DNA from: Henckelia pumila
Lineage: Eukaryota > Streptophyta > Magnoliopsida > Lamiales > Gesneriaceae
Assembly (NCBI RefSeq): GCF_033568475.1
Contig: NC_133123.1
Location: forward strand, 3,844,001-3,908,000
Length of the DNA: 64,000 nt
Direction: 5' to 3'
Made by a program: the position numbers and the translations under genes. Positions 46,601 through 59,030 of the stretch are shown here, in pieces; positions within the stretch are counted from its first letter, which is position 1; each line of letters opens with the position of its first letter. The notes under the pieces were generated by a model. The model searched no databases. It worked only from the letters and a program-made list of their open reading frames with translations, and had not been told where the DNA came from.

Positions 46601-49600
46601 TCCATCAGCCAAAAACGACAATATCCTAAGACAGGATTCTTCCTGAAGATGGATCTGATTATACGGGTGAGAGGTATGAATTAAATTGAGATCAGAATAA
46701 ATGAAGTTCTGTGAGTTAATATGCACATGAAGGAAAAGAAAGGGTAAGGTGGATACTTACAATTAGTGGTTGGCAGTCAATAACCGTTCTTGAAGCAAAT
46801 ATTGGAGGACTTGGGGAGGGCAAGAGCTGAAGACAGTGGAGGCTTATCAGAGGCCCTTCACGATTCAATTGCCACGGCTGGTCTCCCAGAGGATATATTG
46901 GAGGACAGAAATTTTTACCTGCATAGACAGCGGCGGAATAACTTTTGAAAAAACATAAACAGATACGCCAAAATTCCAAAACGATTATGAAAAAACAGAG
47001 TATACCAAAGTCTGGAATATGTGACTCATCAACTGAAGCAGTTTCCATGGACGGTTGTACTAAGGCGCATGGAGGTCGTGCAAAAGTGTCTCTGCATTTT
47101 ATTTAGCCATGTATAAGAACTCAATAGTATGAATAACATTATAAATGCCATAAGTAGTAAAAATTATATCATTCAAGTAAGTGAATGGACTTCTGTACAA
47201 AATCTCATCCAGAAAGCCTCTCTGAGCCACAAATACGATCAATTGTGTTTCTCATAAAACCATTGATAATGGCAACAGCATATGGATGAGTTAAAATAAC
47301 ATGTTACTTGAGAAAATTACATTATGAAGCAAATAAAATCTATTTTGTTTAAACAAAGCACTAAAAGCATATATGGCTTAGATTAATTGGATTGCATGGT
47401 GTCAATTAAGATGATTACGTTAGATTCTAATCAAATGACATGAAATAGCATGGGAGTCCAACAACCACGAAAATTATTTACTCAACAGAGTATCAAGGTG
47501 GCTGCTTCTTTCATTATGATTTTCTGACTGAACATATCATTGTGGTTTGTGATCTATAAATTCTATTATATGTTTCATCACACATCTGTTGCACCTGAGC
47601 TATGTGATACATAGGTTCAACTAACCTCAAAAACAAGCCACCAATCATAACTCGAGTCAAGTACTTGGCATCTTCTCCATCAGAAACACTTGCCTGCGAG
47701 AAGAAAAAAAGCCTTCAGTATCTGGTCCAAGCAAGTAAACCGTAACATAAGAAAATCAATTTTTACACTTAAACATCTTTCAAGTTCCACAAGACAATAC
47801 CCGAGAAAAAAACAGTGACTGCATCAAAAGTTCCAGCTGGAACTCTGTAAGACAAACAAACTTGTTAGACCAAAACTTAGAGAAATACGTCTTTAGACCA
47901 AAAAATTGTCGGCAGTGACAATTTACCCTGCTAGTGGGTCGATCGAAACCTAGAGCTTAAATTGCTACGTAATTTAAAATTTTTGTGTTGCACCAACTGG
48001 TGGAGAGCGGAAAACACTGGATGCTTCATTTGGAAGGTGAACCACTTAGAGTAGTCAAAAGGGGCCAACCCGTCTCGCCATGAAAAATAAGCGGGTTGGC
48101 TAATTAATTTAAAAGCCCATTTGAAGGCGGACCTAGAAGGGCCAGCCCGTTTGGACCGTGGGCGGGGCGGGTTGACCTACCAGTTTTTTTTTTTTTTTTA
48201 CATTCTTTTATTATATTATTTCAGTGGTTCATGTATGGTTAATGAGTTTTGAAATGATTTATGGATGGTTGATAAATTTTGAATTATTTATGTTATTTGG
48301 TTATTATATTTGATGAAATTTTAAAGAGCTATATTATTATAACATTTAATGTATGATTGATGAGTTTTGAAATATCTATTTATATTATTAATTATGATTT
48401 ATATATGGTTAGTTGATTAATTTTGAAATACATCAATCATTTATAATAATTCATGTATGATTTTTTCAAAAAAAAAATAATGATTTTTTAAAAAAGTTTT
48501 TGGGCAAGTTAGCCCGCGTAACCCTCAACCCGTCAAGTTGGCGGACCGGCCCATTTGACAGCTTTAACCACAAGAAAATCATTGCAGAGATATGCCTTAC
48601 ATGGCAGAATGCAGTTGGAAGATGAACCACAAGAAAATGATTGCAAAGGTATGCCTTGCACTTGCACAGCAGAAAAACTAACCAGCATCTTTTATGCATA
48701 GAAATATGTGATCCACAATCATCGAGACCAAAGAACGTCCAGCTGCTTCTGCAGTCCGCTGCCAAGAGAGAGTATACAGCTCAAAACCTCAAAATGGTTG
48801 ATCCCCACAGTATCATCAACATGCTTTTTATCAAAAAAATTCTGAAAAGAGAAAAAGTGATAAAAATTCATACTTGCTGCGCGGTTGGATCCACGTCTCC
48901 TCTATTTAAACAAGCATAAAGTCCAGTAAAGAAACGGAGAAGAGCTCGTAATCCTGCTAATGTTGAGTTACATAAAAAAGACAGTTGGGGATGCACAAAA
49001 GGAACATAAAACTCCAACACTTGCCTGGCTCGCTTAAGGAAGGGCAGACCGCTTCTGTAATATGCAGTTGGACTTCAAGCCCTAGTGGACTATTGAGTTC
49101 CGTCCTTTGTATTGTAATCTGAAAATAACCATTAAGCTAAGAGAGTGAGATTTTTCTTGAAGAATATAATTCCGCTCATTGAAATTCCGACATGTATATC
49201 AGATGTTAACGCAAAAAGAACATGATAGTGCTTCCTATATGATAAATTCAACATCAAAATCTCATTTCCCATAAAAGGTGAATTTCTTCGAGATCAACTG
49301 AAATGTTTAAATATGCATACATGAGCCTCTCCAGAGATGCCCTCAATAAATCGCTCTCCACCAAAGAATACTCGTTTTGCACCATCTTCATCCTTCCTAT
49401 TGGACTCGTCCATGGAGTTTGAAAATTGTGCGTCCGAGAACATATCTGGATGAGGCAGGAGGTCAATAGATAAATGTCCCCATTCAAGTTTCTGTGAACC
49501 AAAAATAGAACATTAGTTCTCGCATATTATAAGGTGCAAACAACCATGCTGTTTCAAAATAGAGACAGGTCTTTTATCAGAGTGGGCAATAGCTAATGAG

Positions 49601-51173
49601 GGAAGCAATTAAGGCAAAAAGCTGAAAATAGGCCCCAAAAAAAAAGATTGTTCGCTCTTTTTAACTAATCTTACATGTTTTTTAATGTGCATACAAGGAA
49701 CAAGAAAAACAAAATCTAAAATACATAAATGGTCGTGCTTACTTTGAACACATATATGAACTTCTTGTCACTTGAAAAGTCTCGTGCCTCCTTAAGATTT
49801 ACAACCTGTTAGAGATGATGTTTGAATGATTAACAGAGTTATCAAATACAAATGCACCTAAAGTTACATGTATAAAAATATAACTCTATAAGAAGTTCAG
49901 ATCATAACCTCCCAGTGTTCATTTGTTGTATATAGCAGAAGATTGCGAATGGTGATTGAAGCCATAGGTGATGCCCTATAGATTGGGGGAAAGCATTAGG
50001 AAACAAAGTGATTAAAAAAGAAATGGTTTGTGAAACCATTTATCATCCAGATTATTTTATCTGTCTTCACCCTAAATTCTTGATATTTTATTGCCTCTTA
50101 AACGGGAAAAATGGAAAATACAAAAGTCCATAATGATTAAATGTTCAGTGACTTTCAATCTTTTTTCCGATTAATGCCATTGTTTAGTAGATTTAACTCT
50201 TATTCAAGAGTTTGCTCCCCACTGAAGAATTAAAAGATTAGCTTATTAGAAAGGTAGCAAAAGTTTTACCAAGTTGCTCCCCCTCTTTGTCGAGCACCAC
50301 CATGAGTTTCGAGTAAGAGATTCACAGTCCGCACTTCCAGTGTCATTCCATCTGCAATCTGACAAACATAAAAAATAAAAACATATGGCCATTGGTGTAA
50401 AACTGTTTGAAGTTCTAGAGAACAAGGCAATGCACAAGCAACACCGATATCAATTACTAAGAACATGGTAAAGCAAAAGTATATAACCATTCAACATAAC
50501 GCATAAATTAACCTTGTCAGCAAATCCATATCCACTACCCCTTGAAGCACTGATGGATGCAGCACTGTGTGAAGATCAAAAATTACAACGTGAAGCTATG
50601 CTATCCCACTAAAACAATGAATGACCAAATGAAGTTTCTTACTCCTATCACGTACCTTGAGCCCCTAGATGCATCTATATCGTCGTCATTTTCCTCCAAA
50701 ACCAGGTCAAGCCTGTCAATTTGTACCACAATTGGTTCTACTTGTACATTGCTCACCGAAGGCAGCTTCAACATCAAACAACCATGTTATAATATTCACA
50801 AATACTCAACACTATATTATAATGCTAACAATTATACCATCCCAAGTTATAATGCTAAAAAAAATAGTGTGGCATCGATTCGTAAGAAGTTACTGACAAT
50901 AATCTCCAATTTTCCAACTTTAGCGGTAGTGACATTCAGCGCGGGCGGTAATCCAATACTCGCATGCAATGCGTCTCCATTAATGTCTACAACAAACACG
51001 CCCAAATCAGCCGAACCCTCACATCGAAATCAAATCTTTAACCAAGTGTGAGTAAATTCACCTAAATTAGAGAGCTGCACGGCGCGTCCCTGCAACTTGA
51101 ACTGATCTCTGCTGAATGACTTCAGCCAATACTTAAGAGTATATTCCAAAGCTCTGGCCAATATCGATTCCAT
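43681..51173 (-). CDS. Chorein-N domain protein, BLTP3/SHIP164-like predicted lipid carrier
   Basis: Twenty coding exons: 51062-51173, 50898-50986, 50656-50765, 50513-50564, 50270-50358, 49909-49975, 49743-49805, 49321-49491, 49025-49118, 48874-48953, 48683-48758, 47801-47844, 47626-47693, 47006-47091, 46761-46918, 45349-46654, 44978-45264, 44319-44552, 44081-44237 and 43681-43970. They sum to 3633 nt, exactly 1211 codons with no internal stop. The N-terminus (MESILARALEYTLKYW, then SRDQFKLQGRAVQLSNL) is the chorein-N domain, which starts the hydrophobic groove of bridge-like lipid transfer proteins. The C-terminus (IKELKQNLESMQKLLEQL) is a short coiled coil. Similar genes in other plants are annotated as amino-terminal region of chorein; kinship to animal UHRF1BP1/SHIP164 is from family knowledge. 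Intron 9 appears to use a GC donor. Confidence 0.9.
48047..48566. mobile_element. hAT-like MITE inside intron 11 of the chorein-N gene
   Basis: Termini TAGAGTAGTCAAAAGGGGCC and, inverted, TAAAGCTGTCAAATGGGCCGG form an imperfect inverted repeat. Both ends are rich in AACCCG/GCGGG motifs and the core is AT-rich, resembling the layout of the element at 3236. The flanks share ACCAC but no clean 8-bp duplication. It does not touch any exon. Confidence 0.65.
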
Positions 51174-54100
51174 CTCAGATGAAAATCGAATAGATCAACC
51201 GGCCCAATAAAACTTTAGCGGCGGCCCCAGAAATTCCAAGTCTCTGAAGCGGCGATGTTCGCTGGGATCAAAGAAACCAGCAAATGGTGGCACAAGAGAA
51301 ACTCAGGTGATGAACATTCTGATTTGGTTGGCACGTGCGATCTGGGTTGCACTTGTTTATTGGAGGGTAATGGAAACTCCTGTCACGTGCACGAGATTCT
51401 ATGGGCCAGGTCTAGAAAACTTTCACGCCTGGCGTGCAGCCATTTGTGGTGGTGATGTTATTCTGAGACGAGATTGGTGTAGAGAAACAGGTGCAGGTTA
51501 GTGTGAATGTAGAGGATAATATGCGTCTACCGTGATTCAGATCTAGGACTTCATAAACGGGTAACAGTTGTCCGGCCGAGGCGTATATTTGTCGGTTCAA
51601 CATTTGAAGTGATATAAAAAATTAATATTTTTTTAATGACAACTGAAGTAAAAGATTCGTTTTAGAAAATTGATATGGGAGATTGAATCCTAGTGATGTT
51701 TATGCTGTTCAAATACTTTTTCTTTTCATATTATTAAAAACATAAAATCCTAACTTAGGACGAATCTGAAGAAAAAAAAAATGTTAAACCAAATTGCAAT
51801 CGTAAATGAGACATCGACAAGTTAGTTCATGAGTCATATGATTTGCGTTGTGTGCGTGCAATGTTGGATAAGAGCTTATGGGACTTGAGAGCAACAATTC
51901 ACACAAAAATAGAAATCGGCTCCTCTTTATGGGAGTTTAATACTTAGTTACATTAACCACAATGGGCGCATATCTTTCCATAATACAATGTTCAAATATC
52001 TTCCTTATTTATCATATGCGTAAATTATATTAAATTTCAGCCAAATATAGCCATAAACCATTAGATCGTAAAGAAACCCAAAAAAAAAATATGCAAGTTT
52101 AAATATATGAGTAATTTAATTGAATTTAAAATAATTTTACAAAAAACGTAACATCTATAAAGTGTGTCATTTATAAAAAAAATTGAGGACAAAAGTATTT
52201 GTTCATGTTCTCTTAATATATGTTTTGTAAATAACTAAATATATATACACATTTTAATCCAAAAAATGTCCGTTTTAAAAATTTTCTAAATTGAATGTTC
52301 ATTTTCAAATTAAAAACTTGTTATATAACGAAAACATATACAGATGAGGAAAACATAATAACATATCATGAAACTAACAAATTAACATATCCATGCAATT
52401 AATCAGCATGTGTAAATCGTATAGCATTTAATCGACCTGAGTTTTTATTAAGTCATGAGTATGTTTTTTGTAAGATGGTCTCACAGTTTATATATTCATT
52501 GTACGGATCGATTTGGTTTATACTTATAGCGAAAATAATACTTTTAACATGAAACTTAATATTTTTTTATGTGTTGAGTCCGATAAAAGATTGATATCAT
52601 AAAATTAGATCGTAAGACGATTTAGTTTTTATACTATTAAATTGAGATTATTTTGCCCATGAATTTTTATAATTTGTAAAGATAAAAAATTATGTTTAAA
52701 ATAGTATTTAGATTTAATGTCCTTGTGTCATTTTTAGGTATAAAACAACGATTAACCACACCATCACTCAAATGATCGATTGTTTTTATTTTTGTTTTTT
52801 TAAGACGGTGGAATTCACAACTATTATTTTTTTATGAGTATTTCGTAATATGTGGAATAATGCAATGCATGTAAATTATGCTAGTTAGATATAAATTGTT
52901 TTAAGTAAACATCGTACAATAGACTCGCCTAATAAAGTGTTGGTAAGAATAATCAAACTTCTAATCATGAACGAAAACTCACATATTTTATCAATTTGAA
53001 CACGATCTCCTCAAAGACAATTATTATTATTTAATTGAATAAGAGATTTATTAAAAATAGATTCATGAATTCGTATAGCCAAATTAATAAGAATTTTACA
53101 AAAAAAAAATTCATCGTATTTTTTTTTGTGATAGGCTACTTTTTCTTCTTTATCTTTATTTATTATTTTAAAAAATGCAATTGAAATGAGTGGATCAGGA
53201 ATTACCATTCCACAGTGATCAATTATTAATAGGTAAAATCATGCACGTAATGGGAATGTTTTGACAAAATTTAAAATATTGACACGAGGTATGATCATTT
53301 AAAAATAATACAAAGATAATATAATAAAATACCAATACTAAACAAATAAAAGCAAATTTAGCTTACATTATTGTCCCCAACTTTATTGATTACATCTCGA
53401 AAGTCAATCAGAGTAGATATATGCCAAGATGCCTAGCTAATTCCTATCCTAAAGTTAGAAATGTTGGAATTTTCACAAAATAACTAAGGATTTATTTAAA
53501 TTGTAGTTTGAAAATGGAGGACAGGAGTAAAACTAGGCCATAAGTATCAGATTTTTACTACTATCACAATTACAGCTCAGTAATTAATTAATTAATTCCC
53601 TTTGATTAGCATTTAAATAATCAGTTTCAATACATATATCATAATTAAGGTTGACGTTACGTTGGTTCGTACATTGCATCGAGCAATTGGTTGGGACAAA
53701 GGCATATATAAAAATAATCTAATGTATCGATATGAATGGACTATTTGTGCCTGTTTAATTTAACTATGGGATTTTGGTACAACGAAATATCTTTTTATAT
53801 ATATATTTATTGTAAGTGTTGTTCCAACTTCCAACGTTAATTTTATATTAACTATTCGACTCGTGCGTGAAACGAAATGATTAAGTGTATATGATATAAA
53901 ATGATAAATTAATATATATGGACAATAAATTTTGAATTATAAATCTATAGAACTTGAGTCCCAAGTTTATTGAAATAAATACTTGTAATCAACTAATGTC
54001 TCATCATTCACATCATGAATATTATTTAATAAATTAAGCAAGAGATAACTATTTTGATTTATTTAGAGAAAATTGTATATATCACTCATGTGAAATTTCG

Positions 54101-54599
54101 GATTTGCTGATGATCTCCTATGAAATTTTTTTGAGCTAATAACACTCTGTGATTCAAAACTGTAACATATACACCCCTTTCAGCTAAAAAATAACAAAAA
54201 TACAACTGCTTATATAAATAACTAAATTAATTTTTTTTATAATTTTATATTTAATTGAATAAAATAATCAAATTTTAGTTAAATAACTATAAAAATTATA
54301 TATAATTATTTTATCTTAATATTTGTCATATGCTAAATATATTTTAATAGTAAATTGTATTATAACATTAAATTAAGTAATAAGTTTAATTATTTTTAAA
54401 ATAAAATTTAATATTTAAAGTAATAAAAGTGATTTTATAAATAAATTTAATTGAAAATATAAGTTAATGCATTAATGTTTTTAATTTTCAATAAAGTGTG
54501 ATAAAAGAGTTCATAAAAATTATTTAAGGGCAGTTTAGTTAGTTTTTAGCCGGAATGAGTGCGTATGCTACAGATCTAGAATCATATGAGACTACTAGC
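51174..54599. other. Intergenic, no gene seen
   Basis: Upstream flank of the chorein-N gene, then long AT-rich DNA. At about 52465-52625 a GTAAGATGGTCTCACA...AAATTAGATCGTAAGACGATTTA segment resembles a decayed copy of a short dispersed element with GTGAGACGGTCTCAC-type ends, seen in many eudicots. Short (TTAA)n at 53580-53597. No protein-coding support. Confidence 0.5.
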
Positions 54600-57152
54600 T
54601 AAAAAACGCAGATGTGAATCTCGGATCTCTGTCTGACACGATAGACACTGGTATGCCATGCAGTCTAACAATCTCTCTGATGTAAAGCTCTGCATACTGT
54701 GTCAAAGTGTAAGTAGTCCTTACCGGCAAGAAATGAGCTGACTTGGTGAGTCTATCCACAATCACCCAAATCGCTGTACACCCTCTGGTACTCCTCGGTA
54801 AGCCAACCACAAAGTCCATCGTAATATTCTCCCACTTCCATTCCGGAATAGGGAGAGGTCTAAGAAGTCCTGCTGGACGCTGATGCTCTGCTTTGACTTG
54901 CTGACAAGTCAAGCACTCTGACACCACTCTCCCGATGTCACTCTTCATCCCAGGCCACCAATACAATAACTGCAAGTCTCGGTACATCTTCGTACTTCCG
55001 GGGTGAATGGAGTACGGAGATGCATGAGCCTCTGCTAGAATCTCGGCTCTCAACTGATCAACGTTCGGTACCCACATCCTCCCACGGTACTGAACGATGC
55101 CATCCTCCACTGTATATAAGAGATTTCCTCTAGCCTCATCTCTCTGTCTCCAACGCTGTAGCTCCTCATCAGCGGACTGTCCCTCTCTAATCCGATCTCG
55201 CAAAACTGGCTGCACCGTCAACACTGACAAGCTCGGTGCATGGTCGCTCGGATAGCACTCCAAACCAAATCTCTGAATCTCGGTCTGTAGTGGTAACTGT
55301 ACAGTCAAACATGATACCACTGACGACTTCCGACTCAAAGCATCTGCCACTACATTAGCTTTACCCGGATGGTAGCTAATGTCACAGTCATAGTCCTTAA
55401 CAAGCTCAAGCCATCTGCGCTGCCTCATGTTCAACTCCTTCTGGGTGAAGAAGTACTTGAGACTCTTGTGATCGGTGAAAATCTTGCACTTCTCGCCGTA
55501 AAGATAGTGCCTCCAGATTTTCAACGCAAATACCACTGCTGCAAGCTCCAAATCATGCGTCGGATAGTTCTGCTCATGAATCTTCAACTGTCGCGACGCA
55601 TATGCGATAACTCTGCCACTCTGCATAAGTACTGCGCCCAAACCAAGCTTGGACGCGTCGGTGTACACCACTAACTCCTCATGTGGCACTGTCATAGCTA
55701 ACACCGGTGCTGAAGTAAGTGCATCCTTCAGCTGATCAAAGCTCCTCTGACAATCTGGACTCCAACTATACTTCGCGTTCTTCTTGGTCAAGGAAGTCAA
55801 GGGTACTGCAATAGAGAAAAAACCCTTGATGAACTTCCTATAGTATCCTGCTAAACCCAAGAAGCTACGAATCTCCGAAGCATTCTTTGGAATCCTCCAA
55901 TCCATCACTGCCTGCACCTTGGACTGATCCACTGCAATCCCATCCCTAGAAATAATGTGGCCTAGAAACGCCACCTGCTCCAACCAAAACTCACACTTAC
56001 TGAACTTTGCAAACAGTCGATGCTCCCTCAAAGTCTGCAAGGCTGTATGCAAATGCTGTGTATGCTCCTCAATGCTCCTCGAGTAGATCAATATGTCATC
56101 AATGAATACAATGACAAACTGATCTAGATACGGCTGGAAGACACGATGCATGAGATCCATAAAAACTGCTGGAGCATTGGTCAACCCAAAGGGCATCACC
56201 AAGAACTCATAGTGCCCATATCGTGTCCTAAAGGCAGTCTTAGACACGTCTGAATCTCTGACTCTCAGCTGATGGTAACCAGATCGCAGATCGATCTTGA
56301 AGAATACCGAAGCTCCCTGCAACTGATCAAATAAATCCTCTATCCTCGGTAGCGGATACTTATTCTTCACTGTGACTCTGTTGAGCTCTCGGTAGTCAAT
56401 GCACAATCTCATGCTGCCGTCCTTCTTCTTCACAAACAACACTGGAGCTCCCCATGGAGAAAAGCTAGGACGAACAAAGCCCTTCTCCAACAGCTCCTGA
56501 ATCTGCTCCTTCAACTCTCTCATCTCTGTAGGAGCAAGTCGATACGGTGCCTTAGAGATAGGCACAGTATCCGGCAACAACTCAATACTGAACTCCACCT
56601 CCCTCACTGGTGGAACTCCTGCAACATCGTCAGAAAAAACATCTGGATAGTCACGTACCACCTCTATATCTGATAAAGATCTGCTAGAAACGTCTGAGGT
56701 AGTGACCACACTAGCAAGAAAACCCTGACATCCATTGCGCAACAGTTTCCTCGCACGAACAAGTGATATCATCTGAGGAATACTGCTAGACTGAGATGCA
56801 AAGAAAGTAAACATCTCACCTCCTGCTGGCTTCACTGACACTGTCCTACGTCGGAAATCAATCGAAGTTCCATTAACTGATAGCCAGTCCATACCCAGAA
56901 TCAAGTCAAACCCAGTCAATGGAAGAACCACTAGATCTGCTCGAATGGAGTGTCCCTGCAACTCCAATGCCAGATCCCTGATGACACTAGTGGTAGTGAT
57001 AATCTGTCCGGATGGCATGGTAACATCGTAACCACTGTCTACAACCTCCGGTGAAATGCCTATCCGTCTGATAAAATCTCGGGAGATAAACGAATGCGTG
57101 GCTCCTGAATCTAGCAACGCAAACGTGGAGTTGCCTCCAACTAGAATTCTCC
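54600..57152 (-). pseudogene. Truncated pol of Tekay-like copy 2
   Basis: Minus-strand pol running from the post-intron position 57152 to an abrupt breakpoint at about 54600, within the integrase core just after [11 protein letters not shown]. It therefore has protease, RT (FIDD), RNase H and part of integrase. The last catalytic Glu, chromodomain-like tail, PPT and 3' LTR are missing. The frame is open up to the junction, where unrelated AT-rich DNA begins. It shares several variants with copy 3 that copy 1 lacks, so copies 2 and 3 are closer relatives. Confidence 0.92.
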
Positions 57153-57348
57153 CTGCACGCAGAAGATTCCCAACAATTCATACCACTATGCTCCCAAGGT
57201 TAAAACACTAAAATCCTTAATTCTAATCACAAAGAAACAAAATTCTTATTCTAACATGCTGATAATTAAACTCATGTAACAGGCATTCAGATATAACCAC
57301 AATTAAACGAAAGCAAAGAATTGAAAAAGTTCTAGGGGTTAGGTATAC
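57153..57348 (-). other. Candidate gag/protease intron, copy 2
   Basis: GCCG|GTATACC at 57349/57348 and CGTGCAG|GGAGAATT at 57153/57152, 196 nt, homologous to 9909-10103. Immediately upstream of the donor the gag sequence is replaced by Cassandra LTR sequence. Confidence 0.65.
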
Positions 57349-57838
57349 CGGCGATCACTCCCTGCCTCCCCAGCCCCGGGCGTCACATGCCCACCAACTT
57401 CCGCTTGGTTCGTCCTCGAACCATACCGTACTAAGAGAGGTCGGCTTTGATACCATTTGTAACGACCCACTGTATCAAGACGGGTCTTTTCAGCGTACTT
57501 ATGTCCTCACTCACACGCACCCTGAGAAACTTCCCAGGAGGTCACCCATCCTATAATTGCCCCAAGTCAAGCACGCTTAACTTTGAAGTTCTTATGTGAT
57601 GAGCTTCCGAAAAGAAGATGCACCTTCTTGATATGAGCTGTACATATGAAATCTTTTTAAGCACTCCTCAACTATGTAGTCTCATACCTACACAGTCTCA
57701 GAATCCCCTCTCATTCCGGCACGGGATCGGTTCATTCATGTCTCCCTCCGCCTAGAAGCCTACCAGGAGCCGCTCATTGTCCGTGCAACCTCTTGGCACC
57801 GGCGATCACTCCCTGCCTCCCCAGCCCCGGGCGTCACA
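57349..57838 (-). mobile_element. Cassandra-type TRIM, one LTR truncated
   Basis: One complete 381-bp LTR (57458-57838, TGTAACGACC...GGGCGTCACA on the plus strand) and a ~38-bp fragment of the other (57350-57387, CGGCGATCACTCCCTGCCTC...GGGCGTCACA). They flank a 70-bp internal domain containing a minus-strand PBS TGGTATCAAAGCC (57443-57455). There is no coding capacity. The LTR contains a 5S rRNA-derived segment, the defining property of Cassandra. The left side is fused directly to copy 2 near ACCGGCGATCA; the right side abuts gag of copy 3 at 57839. Confidence 0.88.
57523..57605 (-). repeat. 5S rRNA-derived sequence in the Cassandra LTR
   Basis: The minus strand contains AGTTAAGCGTGCTTG and GGATGGGTGACCTCCTGGGA, matching the box A and box C regions of plant 5S rRNA, with a partly degenerate middle. 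RNA polymerase III promoter elements thus seem largely preserved. It is part of a mobile element, not a 5S gene in an array. Confidence 0.88.
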
Positions 57839-58852
57839 TCCACCTCCACCGCCACCTCCGCAGCACCCTATGACGGCACTGGAGCAGGCCAGTGCTACGA
57901 TGATGGCAGGGATTACTGCTCTGTTGGAGCAGCAGGCTGCACGTCCAGACTTTCACATGAGGAGGACGTAGCGGAGAGGTTCCAGAAGAAGGGGCCTAAG
58001 GAGTTTTTGGGGACCACCGATCCTTTGGTGGCTGAGGGATGGATTCGCTCTCTTGAGTCCATTTTTGATTATATGGGGATCACAGACACCGACAGGGTGA
58101 GCTGTGCTACGTATATGATGAGAGGTGATGCAGCCCTTTGGTGGGAGGGTGCAGTTCGAGGAGTCCATCTACCTACACTGACGTGGGCCGAGTTTAGGCG
58201 TATCTTCTACGCCAAGTACTTTACTGAGGATGTGCGCAGCCGCATGATCCGGGAGTTCATGAGTCTCCGTCAGGGGGACAGGTCTGTTGTGGAGTATGTG
58301 AGCCAGTTTGAGAGGGGCTGTCACTTGGTGCCCATGATTGCTGACAGTCCGCAGGAGAAGCTGCGTCAGTTTGTGGAGGGCCTGAAGGCTGAGATCAGGC
58401 ATGATGTGCGTATGGCAGACGTCTTTACATACGAGTCTGCAGTGAGTAGAGCCTTGTGTTCCGAGGAGGGTCGGAGAGAGATCCAGAGGGAGCAGCAGGG
58501 GAAGAGGCAGTTTCAGGCTGCATATCAGCGTCCATCTTCGCAGCCTCCTGCGAAGAAGCAGTTTACAGGGCCATCTAAGGGCCCGAATCAGCAGAGGCCT
58601 CAGGGGAAGCCACAGCAGCAGACTAGGGGCGGGGCCCCTACTCCAGGGAGATATCCAGTATGTCCGAAGTGTCAGAAGATGCATTCCGGGCAGTGTCTTA
58701 TGGAAGCAGGAGTCTGCTATCATTGCAAGGAGCTGGGGCATCAGATTGCCAACTGCCCGCAGAGGCAGAACGTCAGTGGGCGAGTATATGTGATGCAGGC
58801 AGAGGAGGCAGACCCAGATACCTCCTTGATCACCGGTATACCTAACCCCTAG
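57839..58852 (+). pseudogene. gag of copy 3, 5'-truncated and frameshifted
   Basis: Begins within the proline-rich N-terminal segment directly after the Cassandra LTR. A one-base deletion in a CCC triplet near 57944-57946 (relative to copy 1) changes frame. The main gag core then runs 57979-58852, with the CPKCQKMHSGQC motif and the CCHC knuckle CYHCKELGHQIANC. It ends at TAG 58850-58852, just inside the candidate intron. Confidence 0.88.
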
Positions 58853-59030
58853 AACTTTTTCAATTCTTTGCTTTTGTTTATTGTGATTATATCTGAATGC
58901 CTGTTACTTGAGTTTACCTATCAGCATGCTAGAATAAGAATTTTGTTTCTTTGTGATTAGAATTAAGGATTGTAGCGTTTTAACCTTGGGAGCATAGTGG
59001 TATGAATTGTTGGGAATCTTCTGCATGCAG
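58836..59030 (+). other. Candidate gag/protease intron, copy 3
   Basis: ATCACCG|GTATACC at 58835/58836 and TTCTGCATGCAG|GGAGAATT at 59030/59031; 195 nt, the same length as in copy 1. Its removal joins gag to protease in phase 1 and deletes the gag stop. Confidence 0.7.

Noticed and set aside
57777-57971. Short protein starting in the Cassandra LTR and reading into gag
   Set aside because: It arises from chance continuity across the LTR/gag boundary and stops at the gag frameshift.
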